A DNA stretch of 64,000 nt from Tubiluchus corallicola (taxonomy: Eukaryota > Priapulida > Priapulimorpha > Priapulimorphida > Tubiluchidae). The stretch is taken from contig JAQGDQ010000108.1 in NCBI GenBank assembly GCA_030141605.1, forward strand, positions 126,001-190,000, read 5' to 3'. Positions 37,926 through 51,370 of this stretch are shown one piece after another (within the stretch, counting starts at the first letter, position 1; every line of letters begins with the position of its first letter). Under the pieces are notes generated by a model. The model worked only from the letters and a program-made list of their open reading frames with translations, had not been told where the DNA came from and did not search any database. The position numbers were made by a program, and so were the translations under genes.

Positions 37926-40589
37926 ACAAATCGACTGACAAATGAAGAAATGAACGAACAACTAAAGTTTTAAATGACTAGTGAATTAATATACAAACAA
38001 TAAATTTTTAAATATTTTTTGTAATATGATGGTGGCTTGCATGATGTCGCGCACCAATTTTTCGTAAAAATAGCATTGTATCAGTGACAATATTGATTTA
38101 ATGCATCACCTTCGTCCATCATTTATGCGTGTAGCCGCCACTTAGAAAATTAAACATATCATCATAATACAAACTGCATAAAATCATCAATACTAAGCCT
38201 CGTTTCGTTTATATTTACTCAGCCGCCAACATCAAACAGTCACCAACTAACGTGACGTTACCAGTACTAGCAAATTAGCTACGTTTCGGCAATCGTGATG
38301 GAATGAAAACTCGGAATTTCGGTTTATCTGTGGCGAACTCTATTGTAATCGTGGCATGAGCTAATACAGTAAGAAAAGTAAAATGTAGTTCTAGTTACTT
38401 TTGTAGATTTGAACTGCCTAGTTTTTATATAATTTCAGTACAACAAAATTGAAATTGATAAAAGTCACAAAAATTCCTGTACGATTAATCGAAGATTAAA
38501 GGGCAAAAAATAAACTATATATTGCTTAGGTGATATACAAAAAAGGGTTAATAGTCTGAGCAAAATGTTACAAATAAAAAATATTTACGGTAAACTCTCA
38601 GAAATGATTATTTGACGTATAAAATCATGTGTACCATGTTAATTTTGTGAATGTAATAATGTATTTGTGAAACTGGTTGTGTTATTGCATTTTTCAAATT
38701 TAACAAACAAAGTCAAGATATAGAAATAATTTTGTTTTGTAATTTGTCGCGAAATATGTCAGTTGAAGCAAAGAAAAAAACGAGCAAGGCTATATTAAGT
38801 CAGGCTAATGTTGCATGTACTTTTTTTATAAATGCCAAAAATTTTAGGTTATTTTCTTAAATTTTTTCAGAGATATAGATGTTTTTAATCGACAAGTCAA
38901 AAAATAAGTACCCAAAAAATATTATGTCATTATTGTTCCAGCAAGTGCTCTACGTGGCCATCATTTTCAATGCAAACTAGACGCAGCCGTTTATTCCAAC
39001 AGCTGATGCAACTTCTTACTTCATTAATGGGTACTTGGTCCCACCACTAGAAAATTCTGTTTAAGTCGTACAGGTCGTACAATTTCAGATATGGTAGTCC
39101 AAAAGGTTAAGTCACATTTTCCTTGACAATTAATCTTTGTCAATTTTTTATTTTCCATGATCAAAGGCTTGTTGTAAACTGGTAGTTAATTTATTAATTG
39201 ATTTGTTGTTATGTATTGAGTGCCCTAAATACGTCAACGTGTTTCTTCAATTGTTGCTAATATTATTGAAGTCTAATCTTCAGCACATCTTTTCTGTGCC
39301 ATATAATACGCACTATTATGCATGAAAGAAACTACTAACAATATTGCCATTAAAAAAGCAAAACGCATCCAGACGGACAAAATTTTAGTCTATAACTATA
39401 CTCGGGCGTAATTTATCAAAATAACATCATTCAGTGCAAAATGGTTACAGTAATAATAAACGTTGCAATGATAGGTTGACAAAAAAACAGATACCATCAG
39501 TTCTGTTGTACAGAGAAATTAATTAATTAAGCAATTTTACGCAATTTAAGTATTTTTTGAACTAAAACATAAGGGGAAATTACAAATTTTTAGGCAGAAT
39601 AAACGCTTTAAATTTTAATCATTTAAACTATTTTTATGGAACAATGGCCCCTATTATCTCCTTTAAATCCTTTATATGTTTAATATGTGGTAGACCCTCT
39701 CTTGTCTCAAGAATCATCGTAAAGTGATACAAATGTAAATTCTGTTTACCTATTTATCTATTTCATATGAAATTTTATCCTCAAAAAAGTAGTGGAGTTG
39801 CTCCGTACAGGCTGGAAGAAGTACTGTCTTTTCTTAACACCCTCTACAAAATTGAAGGAATAAAGGTGGCTTCAAGGAGCATTTTTATCCGGAAAAACAA
39901 AAGACCTCGGTTTGAGTGCCAGTAAAGTATAAAATTCAATCATTCTTGTTTACTTTTAAGCATTTAAAATTGTACTTTAAAATTAAATACCACCGAAAAA
40001 ACATCAAATTTTACACTCTTCTTGGAGCTAGGTTAATTTGTTAGTTTTACATGACACTGAGAACTTTCTTGGCGCGTTTGCGCTTGCTGTACGCATTAAT
40101 CTACGCACGCATATAAGCACATAAATTTTGTATGATTATTGTTGTTCACGTCAATGTCCTTGCGATCGGGTTTCCTTCATATTGGAAAGTTTATGCCGTT
40201 CGATACCACATCTTGGCTAACATTGTCATCAAATAAAGCACACCAGCATGCTGCCCGTAACCTAATACGTCCAAATTGATACAAAGCTTTATTTTTATAC
40301 GCATCGAAAAAACCTGAGGTGTGTGCACGATAACAGCTGTGGAAGGCATATAAGAAAAGAATGCGCCCTTTATTGTGCAAAAAGGCTATAAATATGCAGT
40401 TGAGGCAATGAATTTTGCGTTTGGTCAAAATTAAGTTATCATTAACCAAATTGTATGTTAAAAAACATTTCTCTACAAACAGACTCACAGTAATAAATGA
40501 GCACCATCGGCCAAAGAAGTGAGTTGGACACCCATATCCAAATCAAATATAGTATATGTATACTGTGGTTTGCAAATAAACGTAGTAGT

Positions 40590-40815
40590 GCCTTGTACGC
40601 ACCTTCTTATTCATTTCTTCAACAGTCTTCCCGTATATAATTATATCATCTAGATAAACTAGGAAAATGTTCCACAAAAGACCTCGCAACGCAGATTCTA
40701 TCAATCTTTCGAATATAACAGAAGCACTGCATAAACCAAAGGCATAACCTTGAATAAACCAAAAGGCATAACCTTGAACTGAAATAAACCCTCTCTATGA
40801 TCCTCTATGAAGCGA
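40590..40815 (-). mobile_element. Ty3/gypsy-type reverse transcriptase fragment
   Basis: The minus strand encodes EGLFQFKVMPFGL, and after a small tandem duplication GLCSASVIFERLIESALRGL, then FLVYLDDIIIYGK. The F(K)VMPFGL and YLDDII motifs are hallmark blocks of Ty3/gypsy pol; the YLDD aspartates are catalytic. An internal ~24-bp repeat of the VMPFG segment (one copy a T shorter) shifts the frame. No LTRs, integrase or gag were recognised nearby. A dead remnant. Confidence 0.85.
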
Positions 40816-42009
40816 CAAACTATTATTTATACACTTTTATTAACTTGTGTATCTAGCAGTCACATACATATTATGATTAGCCACATATTCTGATAGAGTA
40901 CCTCGACTATATAGTGCTTTTTTCTGGGTCGCTACCAGGTTCTCTATAACGACGTTATACATGAGCGACAAGTACTTACTGCTCAAAAGAAAGAAAATAC
41001 GTGATTTATGCAAATCTTTTTGTACTGTGCTAAACTTTTTGTACGACAGTGGTGTTATAATATTACTTTAATTTACTTCAAGAAAATCGGGCGAGGAATA
41101 CTTGAGTAGTCACAGTGCGTTCTTAGCTGTGATAGTTAAGCTGTGCCGAACCAGCAAAGTAAAAGAATAGGTGATCGTCGGAAAAACTGCTTCTGGTCGG
41201 TTTCCTCTGCACGTGGCTAGCACATCTCTGATATTAATAGGAGACTCTGTTGCATAGTGGTTTTACTGGCTTGCAATGTGTCGACCTTAAAAACAGTTTT
41301 ACAAATGCAAGTTTCCCATTTCCCTAAGTATATTTAATTCATGTTACACTGCTTCCGAAATATACCGCCAAAGCACCTAGATTGTGAACGCACACAACAT
41401 GGCAACTCATGGCATAGAAAATTAGATCTGTAATTTTAAACCGAATATACGTTTAAATTTCACAAAATTCTAAAACGTACAAGCATAATGTGTTACATCA
41501 AAGCTTTGACTTTGATTTTAACGAAAATGGTCCATTTAATTTTCAACGCCGTGTGTCGATCGGCGCAGTTTACCTCTAGTCTGGAAATTAATGTGATTTT
41601 AGAGACTTTTAAACGTATCATAACATACTTTAGTACAAGCACTAAAATCGACCAAGATGCCTTGCAACATTCTCTAGGCAGCGCGTGTCAAAAAAGTCAT
41701 AATTAGCACATCTTTTCCATCGCATCACACCTTTATGAAACTTTTATAAAATAAAATTGATGTATTTTGCCTTGCCGCCTTTGTTACTAGCCCAGCGCGC
41801 ACCTGTATATGATGCCGGCTCACTTTGAACCAGCGCGTGGTATAGACAAATTTGTTTTTTAATGTTTTTCACGAGTACGTAAGCCAAGTCCATATAGTTG
41901 TAATTATTGTTTTATGGATGGTTGTTACGAAGCTATTATTGCTGGTTAAAAACTGTGAACATGAACGACAAGCGGCTAATGAGATTCGCACCTGCTCAGA
42001 TTAATCATC

Positions 42010-42270
42010 GCCTTATTTGGCTAGTTAAAAACACAAAATGCGCATGGGCAGTAAACAACAGCATTTGGATTCCCTATCTTACATCCCTACAAATGAAGCA
42101 CCCTAGGCAGGGCAGGGTTAAGTCAACCAGAGGCCTTGGGTTAGAAAACATTTTGGGGCCTCTAGTACCTACTGGTGAACAGTTAATAAAACTTATAACC
42201 ACTATTTGGCTAGTGAAAAACACAAAATTCGCATGCGCGGTCAGCATCAACATTTGGATTCCACCAGATT
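42010..42270. repeat. Two ~62-bp direct repeats about 190 bp apart
   Basis: TATTTGGCTAGTTAAAAACAC and onward near 42014-42078 recurs near 42203-42266, with shared ATTTGGATTCC at the end. The purpose and parent element are not known. Confidence 0.7.
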
Positions 42271-43309
42271 ATTGGTAAACACAGTAATAAATACAGCTTT
42301 TGTCAGCTTTTAGACAGAATCTTGTTCGAGAACAATATATTGTTCAGTTACATCTCAATGATGAGGGTCGCATGAGCCACGGAGCGAGAGACCGCCACGC
42401 CCTGCCCAAATTCCGAAGCCTCGGGCAGTCTCCTTTTAAAATATTATACCGAAGGAAAACACTTACAAATACACTTAAAATAAACTTAATAATAATAAAC
42501 TTAATAACCCATCGACTAAAATCAATGAACCCAAAATCGAAGAAATTTGAAAAAAACTGTGTCAATGTATCGTAAATAAAATCAATTAATTCTAATACGC
42601 ATACATTAAATGTAGTGTTTTATTTAAAATACAAGGAATAATCATTGTCAATTAAAATACATACAAAGATGTTGCTTCATTGAGAAGATAAAAATAAAAA
42701 ATATTAACGTATTTACAATAAAATGATTTAAAACGTCATATATTTAAAAAAAATGACAATTGGATATGATTGCGAACACCGAAGATTTATGATTTATTTG
42801 TCTGCTAAAATACAGTAATACTTGGTTAAAATACAATGACGTTAATTAATCACCAGTTTAACAAAGAGACTGACATGTGCAGTTTATCAATGCTCAGTGG
42901 ATTCTTAAATGTCTAAAATGCTTATTTATACAAAAGTTTGCAATAATAACTTTATTGTTTTAAATTGAAAAACGTCAAGTGACAGAGAACTTTTAACAGG
43001 ACATAGTAAATTTTCCAGTCAATATCACGACAATACTTAATAAATTCCAAGCTTTAACTCATAACTTTAACGTAAACACAACGTAAACGTATGACTGTAC
43101 ACAAAGCAAGCTGTTTTCAATTTTAAAATATTTCCACGGGAAGCTTTTCGAATCCTTCAATAACTATTTTGCGGTAGCTTTTTGATGTAATAAAGTGATT
43201 ATTCTTGCAAATTTCTTCCATATTTTTACTAATTTATCAATGTTGCCTGTATAACTATTACACCACACGAATGAACATTAAACAAGAGGGTGATTTCGAG
43301 CTTAAAATA

Positions 43310-43446
43310 TGGATTATACGGTAGCTTCTTAGAAACCACATTCGGTATGCGATAACACAAGGTCTGAAAGGCTTAGTATAGTGTGTGGAGTTCCACAGGA
43401 GTTAATATTAGGCCCATTATTGCTTCTACTATATATAAATGACAGC
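43310..43446 (+). mobile_element. LINE reverse transcriptase fragment
   Basis: The frame reads SERLSIVCGVPQELILGPLL, then LLLYINDS. This matches the canonical non-LTR RT block 'GVPQGS.LGPLLF.LYINDL' (G to E at one site). A stop upstream and loss of similarity downstream show it is a short dead fragment. Confidence 0.85.
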
Positions 43447-46269
43447 TTGTTTTTTCTTGAACTGATTTATTTAAGAATGGAACATGAAGTAGCAAAGCAA
43501 ATTTATCACTATTATGCATATACACGTTTTATATTTTATATTTTGTACACTCACTTATTCAATTATGTGTGTAGTTATGTTTACGTACATACAGTTGCGT
43601 TTTTCATACATGCTAATTTAAGTGAAAAATTAACAAAAATTTTTACTACTGATTATTTGTGCAAAAAGTGCAAAGATTGCAAAAGTTCCGATTTAGATAT
43701 AGGTCTTTTTTCTTTATTAACTTTACCGGCACCAAAATCGCTATCAAATCGCTATCCCATAGCATCTTCATTTATGCTTTATTGCACAACAGAAAACAGA
43801 AAGCACTGTTTAGGTTTATGGTCGATCAGTTTTATGACGTGATAATTACAGTAACCAGGACAGTTACTATTCGCTTGTGCCACATATATGTGCGCATAAA
43901 AATTGATATGGAAATGTGGTGTGGACAATGGCATGACTATAGAGTTTGCAAGATATATATATCTTATAACTAATTTGGCTATGAAAATTCATTATGTCTG
44001 ATTTGCAATACGTTTGTATAGTAAAGTTACAAGACAGTTTATGCAATGAAAAGGATTGGTAATCTACGTAATGACATTTATTTAAAAATGTTAACGACTG
44101 TTGACACAACTGTGCTGTCATGTTTAGCGATGAAACTCTTCGGAGCAAATCGCTTAAGAGTCAGACGCATCTCCTCCTACAGGGCTAGTTGTACAATATC
44201 TATGTCATGTTTTACGGTATTTCCATAAGATTGGGTAATTTGCATGCATACAGGGCGACTACACCCCGCCTAGTAATAGCTTCTGTGTGATGCCGCCGAA
44301 GGCGTGGTGAAAAGCCAAGTCTCGGGAAAGTAGTACTGAAGATCGTCATTTGATGCAAAGAAAATTACAACTTTTTAGATTAAGGCACGACTAGTAACTA
44401 CTTTAACCTAAGCCACGAATTAAATTTTGCTGGTACAACCATTTCTTGGTAATGATAAAAGTGAACTTAATTAAAAAAAGTTGAGCAAGCCTTGTAGCAT
44501 TTACGTAATTGTGCTATTTCGGTTAAAGTGGCTGTGTCGCCTGAATATAAAAAAATTCATAATAGACTGTAGTTAGATCATTGCTTTGACATAATAACTT
44601 AATAGTCAAAAGCTAAACTTTGAAACTCTTTAACATACGTAATTTTGATTGCCCGCCTTTCTTATCTGAGACGTATTCTTCAACTAGAACTTTTACGCGT
44701 ACTTTAAAATGATTGCCGCAAAAGTAACTACTAACTAAAATATTAGATCAATAGAATATAGGATTAGTTCATTTTAGAAAAACTATGCTTGGTGCTAAAG
44801 TTTTGCAATGCTGATTTACGTTATTGCAAAAACGTAAGTACCAAGTTACTTGGTTGGTACTGCATGGCTCTCTAAGTTTTCATTTCCAAACTCTCCGTGC
44901 AGCCACTCTGACTGTGGTGCAGAAGGAATCAGATACCTGAAAGATAAGATGGAAGACAAGATAAGTAAATTGGATCAGTGCGTTGGTATGTGTATTGTAC
45001 AATCCTCTGATTTTTACAGAGATAACATCGCCCCCTTATTGTTTTAGGCGTGAGAAACTTGAGAATGTTTCCACAAAGTCACTACACGCAAAATTAGCTA
45101 ATTTTGTAAGGGGATATGCTTTGTACAGGGTAACCATCTGGGTGGTACATGGGCGGATTCTTTACACTGATGTTTGACGCCTTCGTCTGATGATAGTTGC
45201 GTCATCATTACGCCACTTTAATCGCGCGCTCGCTATTTGGAAAATAGTCCACTGGATTCAGAAGCGCCGGGACTACGATTTCTTGAACACATTCAAACTT
45301 CCAAAGATATTCAGCACAGCCAATTGATGATGATGATTAATCCTTTATTTTACAATATATATTTTCATCAATTGGCCTCTAGTTGCTGGCAAAGTTCTAA
45401 TTTAATTATAAGTTCACCTTTAATAGTACAACGTTAAATAAATGTATAGCTGATACAATGTTACCAAGATGTCAAAACTTATGATCAGAAAATATACTTG
45501 TCAAAAATTATATAACCAGAAAAACAACAGGCACATCTAAATGATTATGGCATGATATGACAAAAACCACCAAAGAACTCATATTGTCAAATGTCGAAAT
45601 TCTACTGGCAGGGTGATAGAAACCAAAACAAAGAGATTAACATGAATTTTAAATAATGCAGCAGGGTAGACGCTAACTAATTTTGTGTTTGTCCTGGCAT
45701 TGTCTCTAAGTAACTCACCCATGCGTTGAACGCTTCCGAATGCTTTAAATATAGCACGACCTCAACGAGTTATTATCATTGGTTAAAAAGATTATTTCTG
45801 TTTATGTATTGAGCTAGAACCCTGCAGACTCGTCAACGAAGAACTTGCGGCGTTAACACGCATAATGTGCCACAGTTAATTGAGAAAAATCGCCTTAAAA
45901 ATTATATTATTTTGTAGCAATTTTATGCACATGTCGTACTAGCGCTAAAAGGAATTTTTGTTTGCTTTCATTTTAAATCTCCCGCAATACTGTTCCGAAG
46001 TCGCCATTACATGTTGTCACTACGCAAACTTAAATCAGGGGAAGAAAAGGCAGTGTTAAATAAAGTCCAAAAAAACTTTCCACGTAAATCTATATTACTT
46101 AGCTTTTCGCTTACCTGCTGGAAAGACTTATGTAACTAGAAAAGAAATTTTTTAATTATTTAAAGTGTTTTCACCAATTGGTAAAATGTCGCTGACTCAA
46201 CCTGCAGGGTGCATCACTCACTAACCAAAAACGTATTTTTAATCATATTGACAAGATACAGTAATTTAA

Positions 46270-46430
46270 AATTTTACTCAGTTAGTGACGTGTGCACTAC
46301 GATGCTCTGATTATTTTTTAAAAGTTTACACAATGTTGTCTAAACTTGTTTCAAATGACCTGTCGTCAAGATGGCTGCCTCTAGCGGTCATCGCGGGAGT
46401 TTAAATTTACATGTTTTATACAGCGTGAAT
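46270..46430. repeat. Dispersed repeat family 2, copy 2
   Basis: Matches 4660-4830 in the same orientation, with CGATGCTCTGATTATTTTTT, ATGTTGTCT/ATGTTATTT, AAGATGGCTGCC/AAAATGGCTTCG and CATCGCGGGAGTTTAAATTT as shared anchors. Confidence 0.5.
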
Positions 46431-47967
46431 GTCGACGGAATTCCTACATGTAAAAAAGCAGTATGTAAGTGATATAAAATTTCAAGACAAATTTTTTAAG
46501 CTTTACGTTTATGAAGGGTTTTCTTGTGCTTTAAGATTTTTTGGCGGGCTTGTGCTGCTCAGACGTAACAGTGATGAATACAGAGCAACATGCATGGCGT
46601 ACACTTACCAAGAAACGTAAATCATTTCTGTGTGGCTGCACCGAGCCGACAACAATGGCCACAAAACCAACATACACGTCGCGTTGTCATTACGAGGTAA
46701 TTTCAGAGTAATAAATTTGTCCCGGGTGCAGGGTCTATAATACGCCGCTGTCCCGAGGCGAAAAACACTAGAGATTTCCCTTGGGTCAAAAAAGGAAAAG
46801 GTAGCTTTTAAAACGATGCAAATTTGTCGATTAATATGACTAAATATCAGTCTGTCTTTATTGATAAATTAAGACTCTGATGTTCAAGCTCATTACACGC
46901 GGCTTTTATATGCAAACAGTTTTATTAGTTGTAGCTGTTTACGGACGTTGATACCAATGTATTGTATAAATGCATTTAAGTGAAAAGAAACACTATACTT
47001 CAACATAACATTTCTTCATTTTCATGGGAAGGATGCATACAACTGTTGCTTGTCGATAATTTTTACAGCTGACCATTAACTACGTCACACAAAGCGAGCC
47101 ATTGCAAAAGAAAATGGAAATGGAAGTGGAAATAGCGAGGGCAGGTGTGAAACTAACAACTGCAGGTAAATGATGTCGTCAGATAATCCGCAAAACCTGT
47201 TACGTCTTCCGCAACGTTTCCATCAAAATTTTTTTTCATCATTAAATCATCCTTAATAATAAGGTGTGGCCTGTATGTGTCCAAGCTACGTTCCAGGAGA
47301 AGGAATATTATTGGAAGTTGGAAATTTCTGTTGATACTTTGCTTTTTAAGTTTTAATGAGCACCGCTTATGAGCCGTTTATATACTATGCATATACTACA
47401 TTACGGCATGTAAAAAATTTCACATTCCTATTTCAGACTGTGAGACTGATAAAAATTACATATAACCTTTTAGAAAATGATGCCTATTTTCATGAAAAAG
47501 TGTCGCGCTCCCCCTTCTCCCCTTGAACCATATCTTCGAATATAGTTACATTTGGAGTAAGAGGTGTATCCAGTTGATGCCAATTGGGCTTTCATCGTTT
47601 GAATTGAATTTATAGAACTATCCTGAAGCTAAAAAAACTAAAACTATAAAGGGATGTTAGATAAAAGTAAGCTTGTAAAATGTAACGGTCCTTCGAATGC
47701 TTGACAGAATTACAACAGCTTTGAGTTGTGTAAAGTAATATATTTAGAGATAGCCAGTATTTTCATTTTGGAATTTAGTTTGAAGCACAAAATCTTTTAA
47801 GGTCTGTTTCAGACATTGCACGGACATATGAATTTAAACGCGTTAGAATAAATTTACGCGACGCAATTAATTTCAAAAAATACATAGTGCGCACGTAAAA
47901 TTGTATAAAAAAATCAATCTGAAATCTGTTTGTATGTACTACATTTTCATCTGTGTTATTCCACATA

Positions 47968-48080
47968 TATATATATATCTGTGTGTGTATGTGTGCGTGT
48001 GCGTGTGTGTGTGTGTGTGTGCGTGTGTGTGTGAGCGCGCGTGTGCGTGCGTGGGCGTGTGCGCGCGCGCGTGTGTGTAT
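47968..48080. repeat. (GT)n tract with GC interruptions
   Basis: GT/GC alternating purine-pyrimidine run flanked by short ATAT; Z-DNA-prone composition. Confidence 0.95.
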
Positions 48081-48234
48081 ATATCTTTTACATGTCTATA
48101 CTTTAAGACAATTTTAGGCCTTCTCTACAAATGAACAAATATCTTAAACTGCAGCGTAAAAATATCAATAAGTTTTAAACAATAATTACTTTTTGCAGAC
48201 TCACTTTTCGGTATTAGTCAGATTATTTATTTGT

Positions 48235-48299
48235 TCATTCATTCATTCATTCATTCATTCATTCATTCATTCATTCATTCATTCATTCATTCATTCATT
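48235..48299. repeat. (ATTC)n microsatellite
   Basis: About 16 uninterrupted ATTC units. Confidence 0.97.
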
Positions 48300-50074
48300 T
48301 GTCTATGTAATATCATCTTCGACGGTATTTCTAATATGAACTTTTCACACCAGAAAAGAAGGAGATTAGATATGGGAGGATTCACGTAGGTCGTATAAAC
48401 AAAGAATAATATTGTTTTGTAAAATCGAAACACCTACTTTTATAATTTACGAATGCTAAGTTTAGTAGTTTGGTAATTTTCCGGAATTAATTTAATCAGA
48501 TTATTCAGCGACGTGTAAAAATCCTGGGTTGCATTTCAACCATTTCTAAAGCTTCTTTTACACTTGTACGGCTATCCTAATTAAAAAGGTAAAATGAGAT
48601 AACATGAGTGTTTTTGTTCGATCTCAATTAGCAACAAAACCAATGTTCTGTGTTTACTGGTTTTCAATTTTATGAAGACCGTTCAACACTAAATATGTAA
48701 GTTTTTGACTCACGGTAAAATATGTTGCATATTGATGATCTAGAGTTAGAAACACAAAAATCACTATAAAAATAAGCAAACAGTTTCAGCACAACATGTA
48801 ATGCACAGATATCAATTTCTCTGTCATAAAATTTAAAAAAAATCATGAATATTTTAAAATGTGAGATTAATAAGCATAAACTCGTTTGTCGCGTTCAAAA
48901 AGTCACAATATCAAAAGAAAGAGAGGGGACAACGTGGGTAAAGGATTGGCATGCGCCACGTGGTGATTAATTTCTATCATCAACTTGTACCGCATATCCT
49001 TGAGACCATGTAAAGATTTATTATAACCATAACTCGTCTATTGATGAACCTAAAATCATGCCGCGTTTCTCTCTAGCATCTCAATGAATTAGTCGCCCAA
49101 GAACTGGCGAACAAAACGCCGTAAAAATTTGTAAAGCGAAGTTGTAAAAGTTACGTATCTTCATGCGACATCGCCTTAAGGAAACGGACAACCACAGAGA
49201 AAAAGACATTTTTTCCTCGGTGTCATTTTCTACAAGTAATAATCATCCTATCGGTTATTTTGTCAGTATGTTTTTCCATTTCTTATTTGCAGAGTTGTGG
49301 GTTTTGGCTGACGATAAATGTGACACCCTGCGGTTCTTTTTCGCTACATGTCTCGTTTGGGATAAACTTGCAAAAACGCCTTAACTCGAAGGTCGATCAC
49401 GAACAATTTGAAATGTGTGAGATGTCTTTATTTCTTCATCCGGTTGTAAAAAATTATGCTTTGCCAGTAAAAATCACAAATTTTCACATTTACTTGGCAA
49501 GAAAGCGCGAATTATCGACAAAAACTCACAAAGTCATAAACTAATATATATTACCTCGCATAATACATATAGGTCTATTTCTACATTCCAAGTTTCCTTA
49601 TTAATATTTGCAGCTAAAATGCATAATAAAATTTCTTTTAATGATAGGCGGCTAGAGACGGTAAATTTTAAATTCACTGGAATGTACTAACTTTGAGAAA
49701 GCGGATCACACTTAGGTTTTACATCACACTAAATACTGATATCTTCTCTTGGTTAGCTGTGCTATAAGATAAAGTCATCTGCCAGTGGATCTTACGTGTC
49801 GAGCCACGTTGCTTGTAAAAGACTAATTGTCAAGTCAGAATATGTAGTATTACAGTTTTTTATGATCTTCTAGAGGAAAAGCCGTAATCGTAATGGTTTA
49901 AAAACATTTGTCTTAAATTCTCTTAGTTTATCTAAATTAATAATTTTGCTATTCTAGTCCAGGATTTCCAACATTTCGCATTACCCAGCGTGCAATTTAA
50001 TTTTTAAATCGCTTTTGCACGACAATTGACTATTGCCGATATTAGTTTGTAATGTGAACGTACCCTTAACGGAA

Positions 50075-50690
50075 TACAGGATGGTTTTTCATATAATACC
50101 TCATTTTCAAGTCCGATGGGAAGTATACATTTTAGCACAATTAATACTGCAAAAGCGTTTCTGATAATAAAATAATAGATTAAAGAACCCAACTATTGAT
50201 GACATCACAAACTAATGTAATTTTCAACAGCAAAAATATTCCACGAGCCTGTTGCACGTGTGTGTGAAAGCGAAAATTGAAATACAGTGCTTCTGTAAGA
50301 TATTCAGTGTGTTGTACTAAAACTAGGCAAGCTTAGGATAAGAATTCAAATTTCAAATTTAACTGCTGTGCTCACACATGAGCTGTCAAACGTGTGTAGT
50401 TCGTCACAAACTAACATATTTGAACTGAGAGGTACAGCATGTTTTTTGTGCAACGCTTTCCGAAATGCAGGCGCTAGTGCCCGTCTAACTAGTGAAATGG
50501 CGAAATACATGTAACAGCGAAGAATTATAGGGGTACGGAGGTGAAATGTGTTTGTGTGGCAATAATTCTTTCACGTAAGTCATTCTTTTAAAAAAATACT
50601 ATGTTTCCTTTCAATATGTTAAAGAGTAGATTGTTTTGACATACAGTTTAAAATTGAATCCGGTTTTGATTTAGCGTAATAGAGTCAAGC
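50075..50690 (-). repeat. Dispersed repeat family 1, copy D (inverted)
   Basis: Inverted relative to A and B and nearly full length. On the minus strand it runs from an AAACCGGATTCAA-type end through AAAGAATTATTGCC and the GCGCC palindromic word to GAAAAACCATCCTGT. Confidence 0.75.
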
Positions 50691-51370
50691 TCAAAAGGCA
50701 AAATCTCACGCCATCAACTCCCAGTCTCAATACAACGTTCACTATCGTACTCATCGGATTATCCAAACACTAATTCTACTCAATGGCCAACATCAACAAT
50801 GCGCGCACTTTTCACATATTGCCTTTGAAATTAGCAAGCCGATCATAGTGTCTTTGAAATTAGCAAATTGGTTTACGCGTAATTAGGCGTGAAAACCAAA
50901 TTCCCGAAACATAAATCTTCATAAAAGCGCGGGTATTGACTTTTGTTTGATTTCAAAAATGATTCTTATCAATAACAATTTATTTCTCTTCTACTGATAA
51001 AGCAAGGTGTTCTGAAATACCTTGAACTGCACGCAGTTTACCGAACTCTCATGATATGCCCAGTTTATAACAGTGACGGTGCTTTTTTTATTGGTTTATT
51101 AAGAGGGTAACGAAAGATGGTCACTATGCAACTATATAGTTTCTGTTTATAACGCATATACGTTTTCTCAATCGACAGATGGACAAAAAACAAGCAAGCC
51201 TTGGCAGTGTAACAAAATCCTCCGAATCCTTGCCACCTCCATACTACAGGCAGTCTGTGGCGCCTTGTGAAAGAAGAGAGCAGATTTGGTTACAGTCGAT
51301 GAATACTCAGCGTTTTGGCAGGACTGTGGGAGATAAACCGACGTCTTGAGACTTAGTTTTGGTGGGTTTT

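Noticed and set aside
40177-40488. 103-residue minus-strand frame next to the gypsy fragment
   Set aside because: I looked for RNase H or integrase motifs and found none.
43381-43842. 153-residue frame as a possible gene
   Set aside because: Only its first ~20 residues match a LINE RT block. The rest has AT-driven Tyr/Phe/Leu composition and no support.
44250-44330. Structured RNA gene suspected from GC-richer sequence (GCCGCCGAAGGCGTGG)
   Set aside because: Could not draw a tRNA cloverleaf or match a known small RNA.
47901-48134. Cys-Val-rich frame through (GT)n
   Set aside because: Microsatellite artefact.
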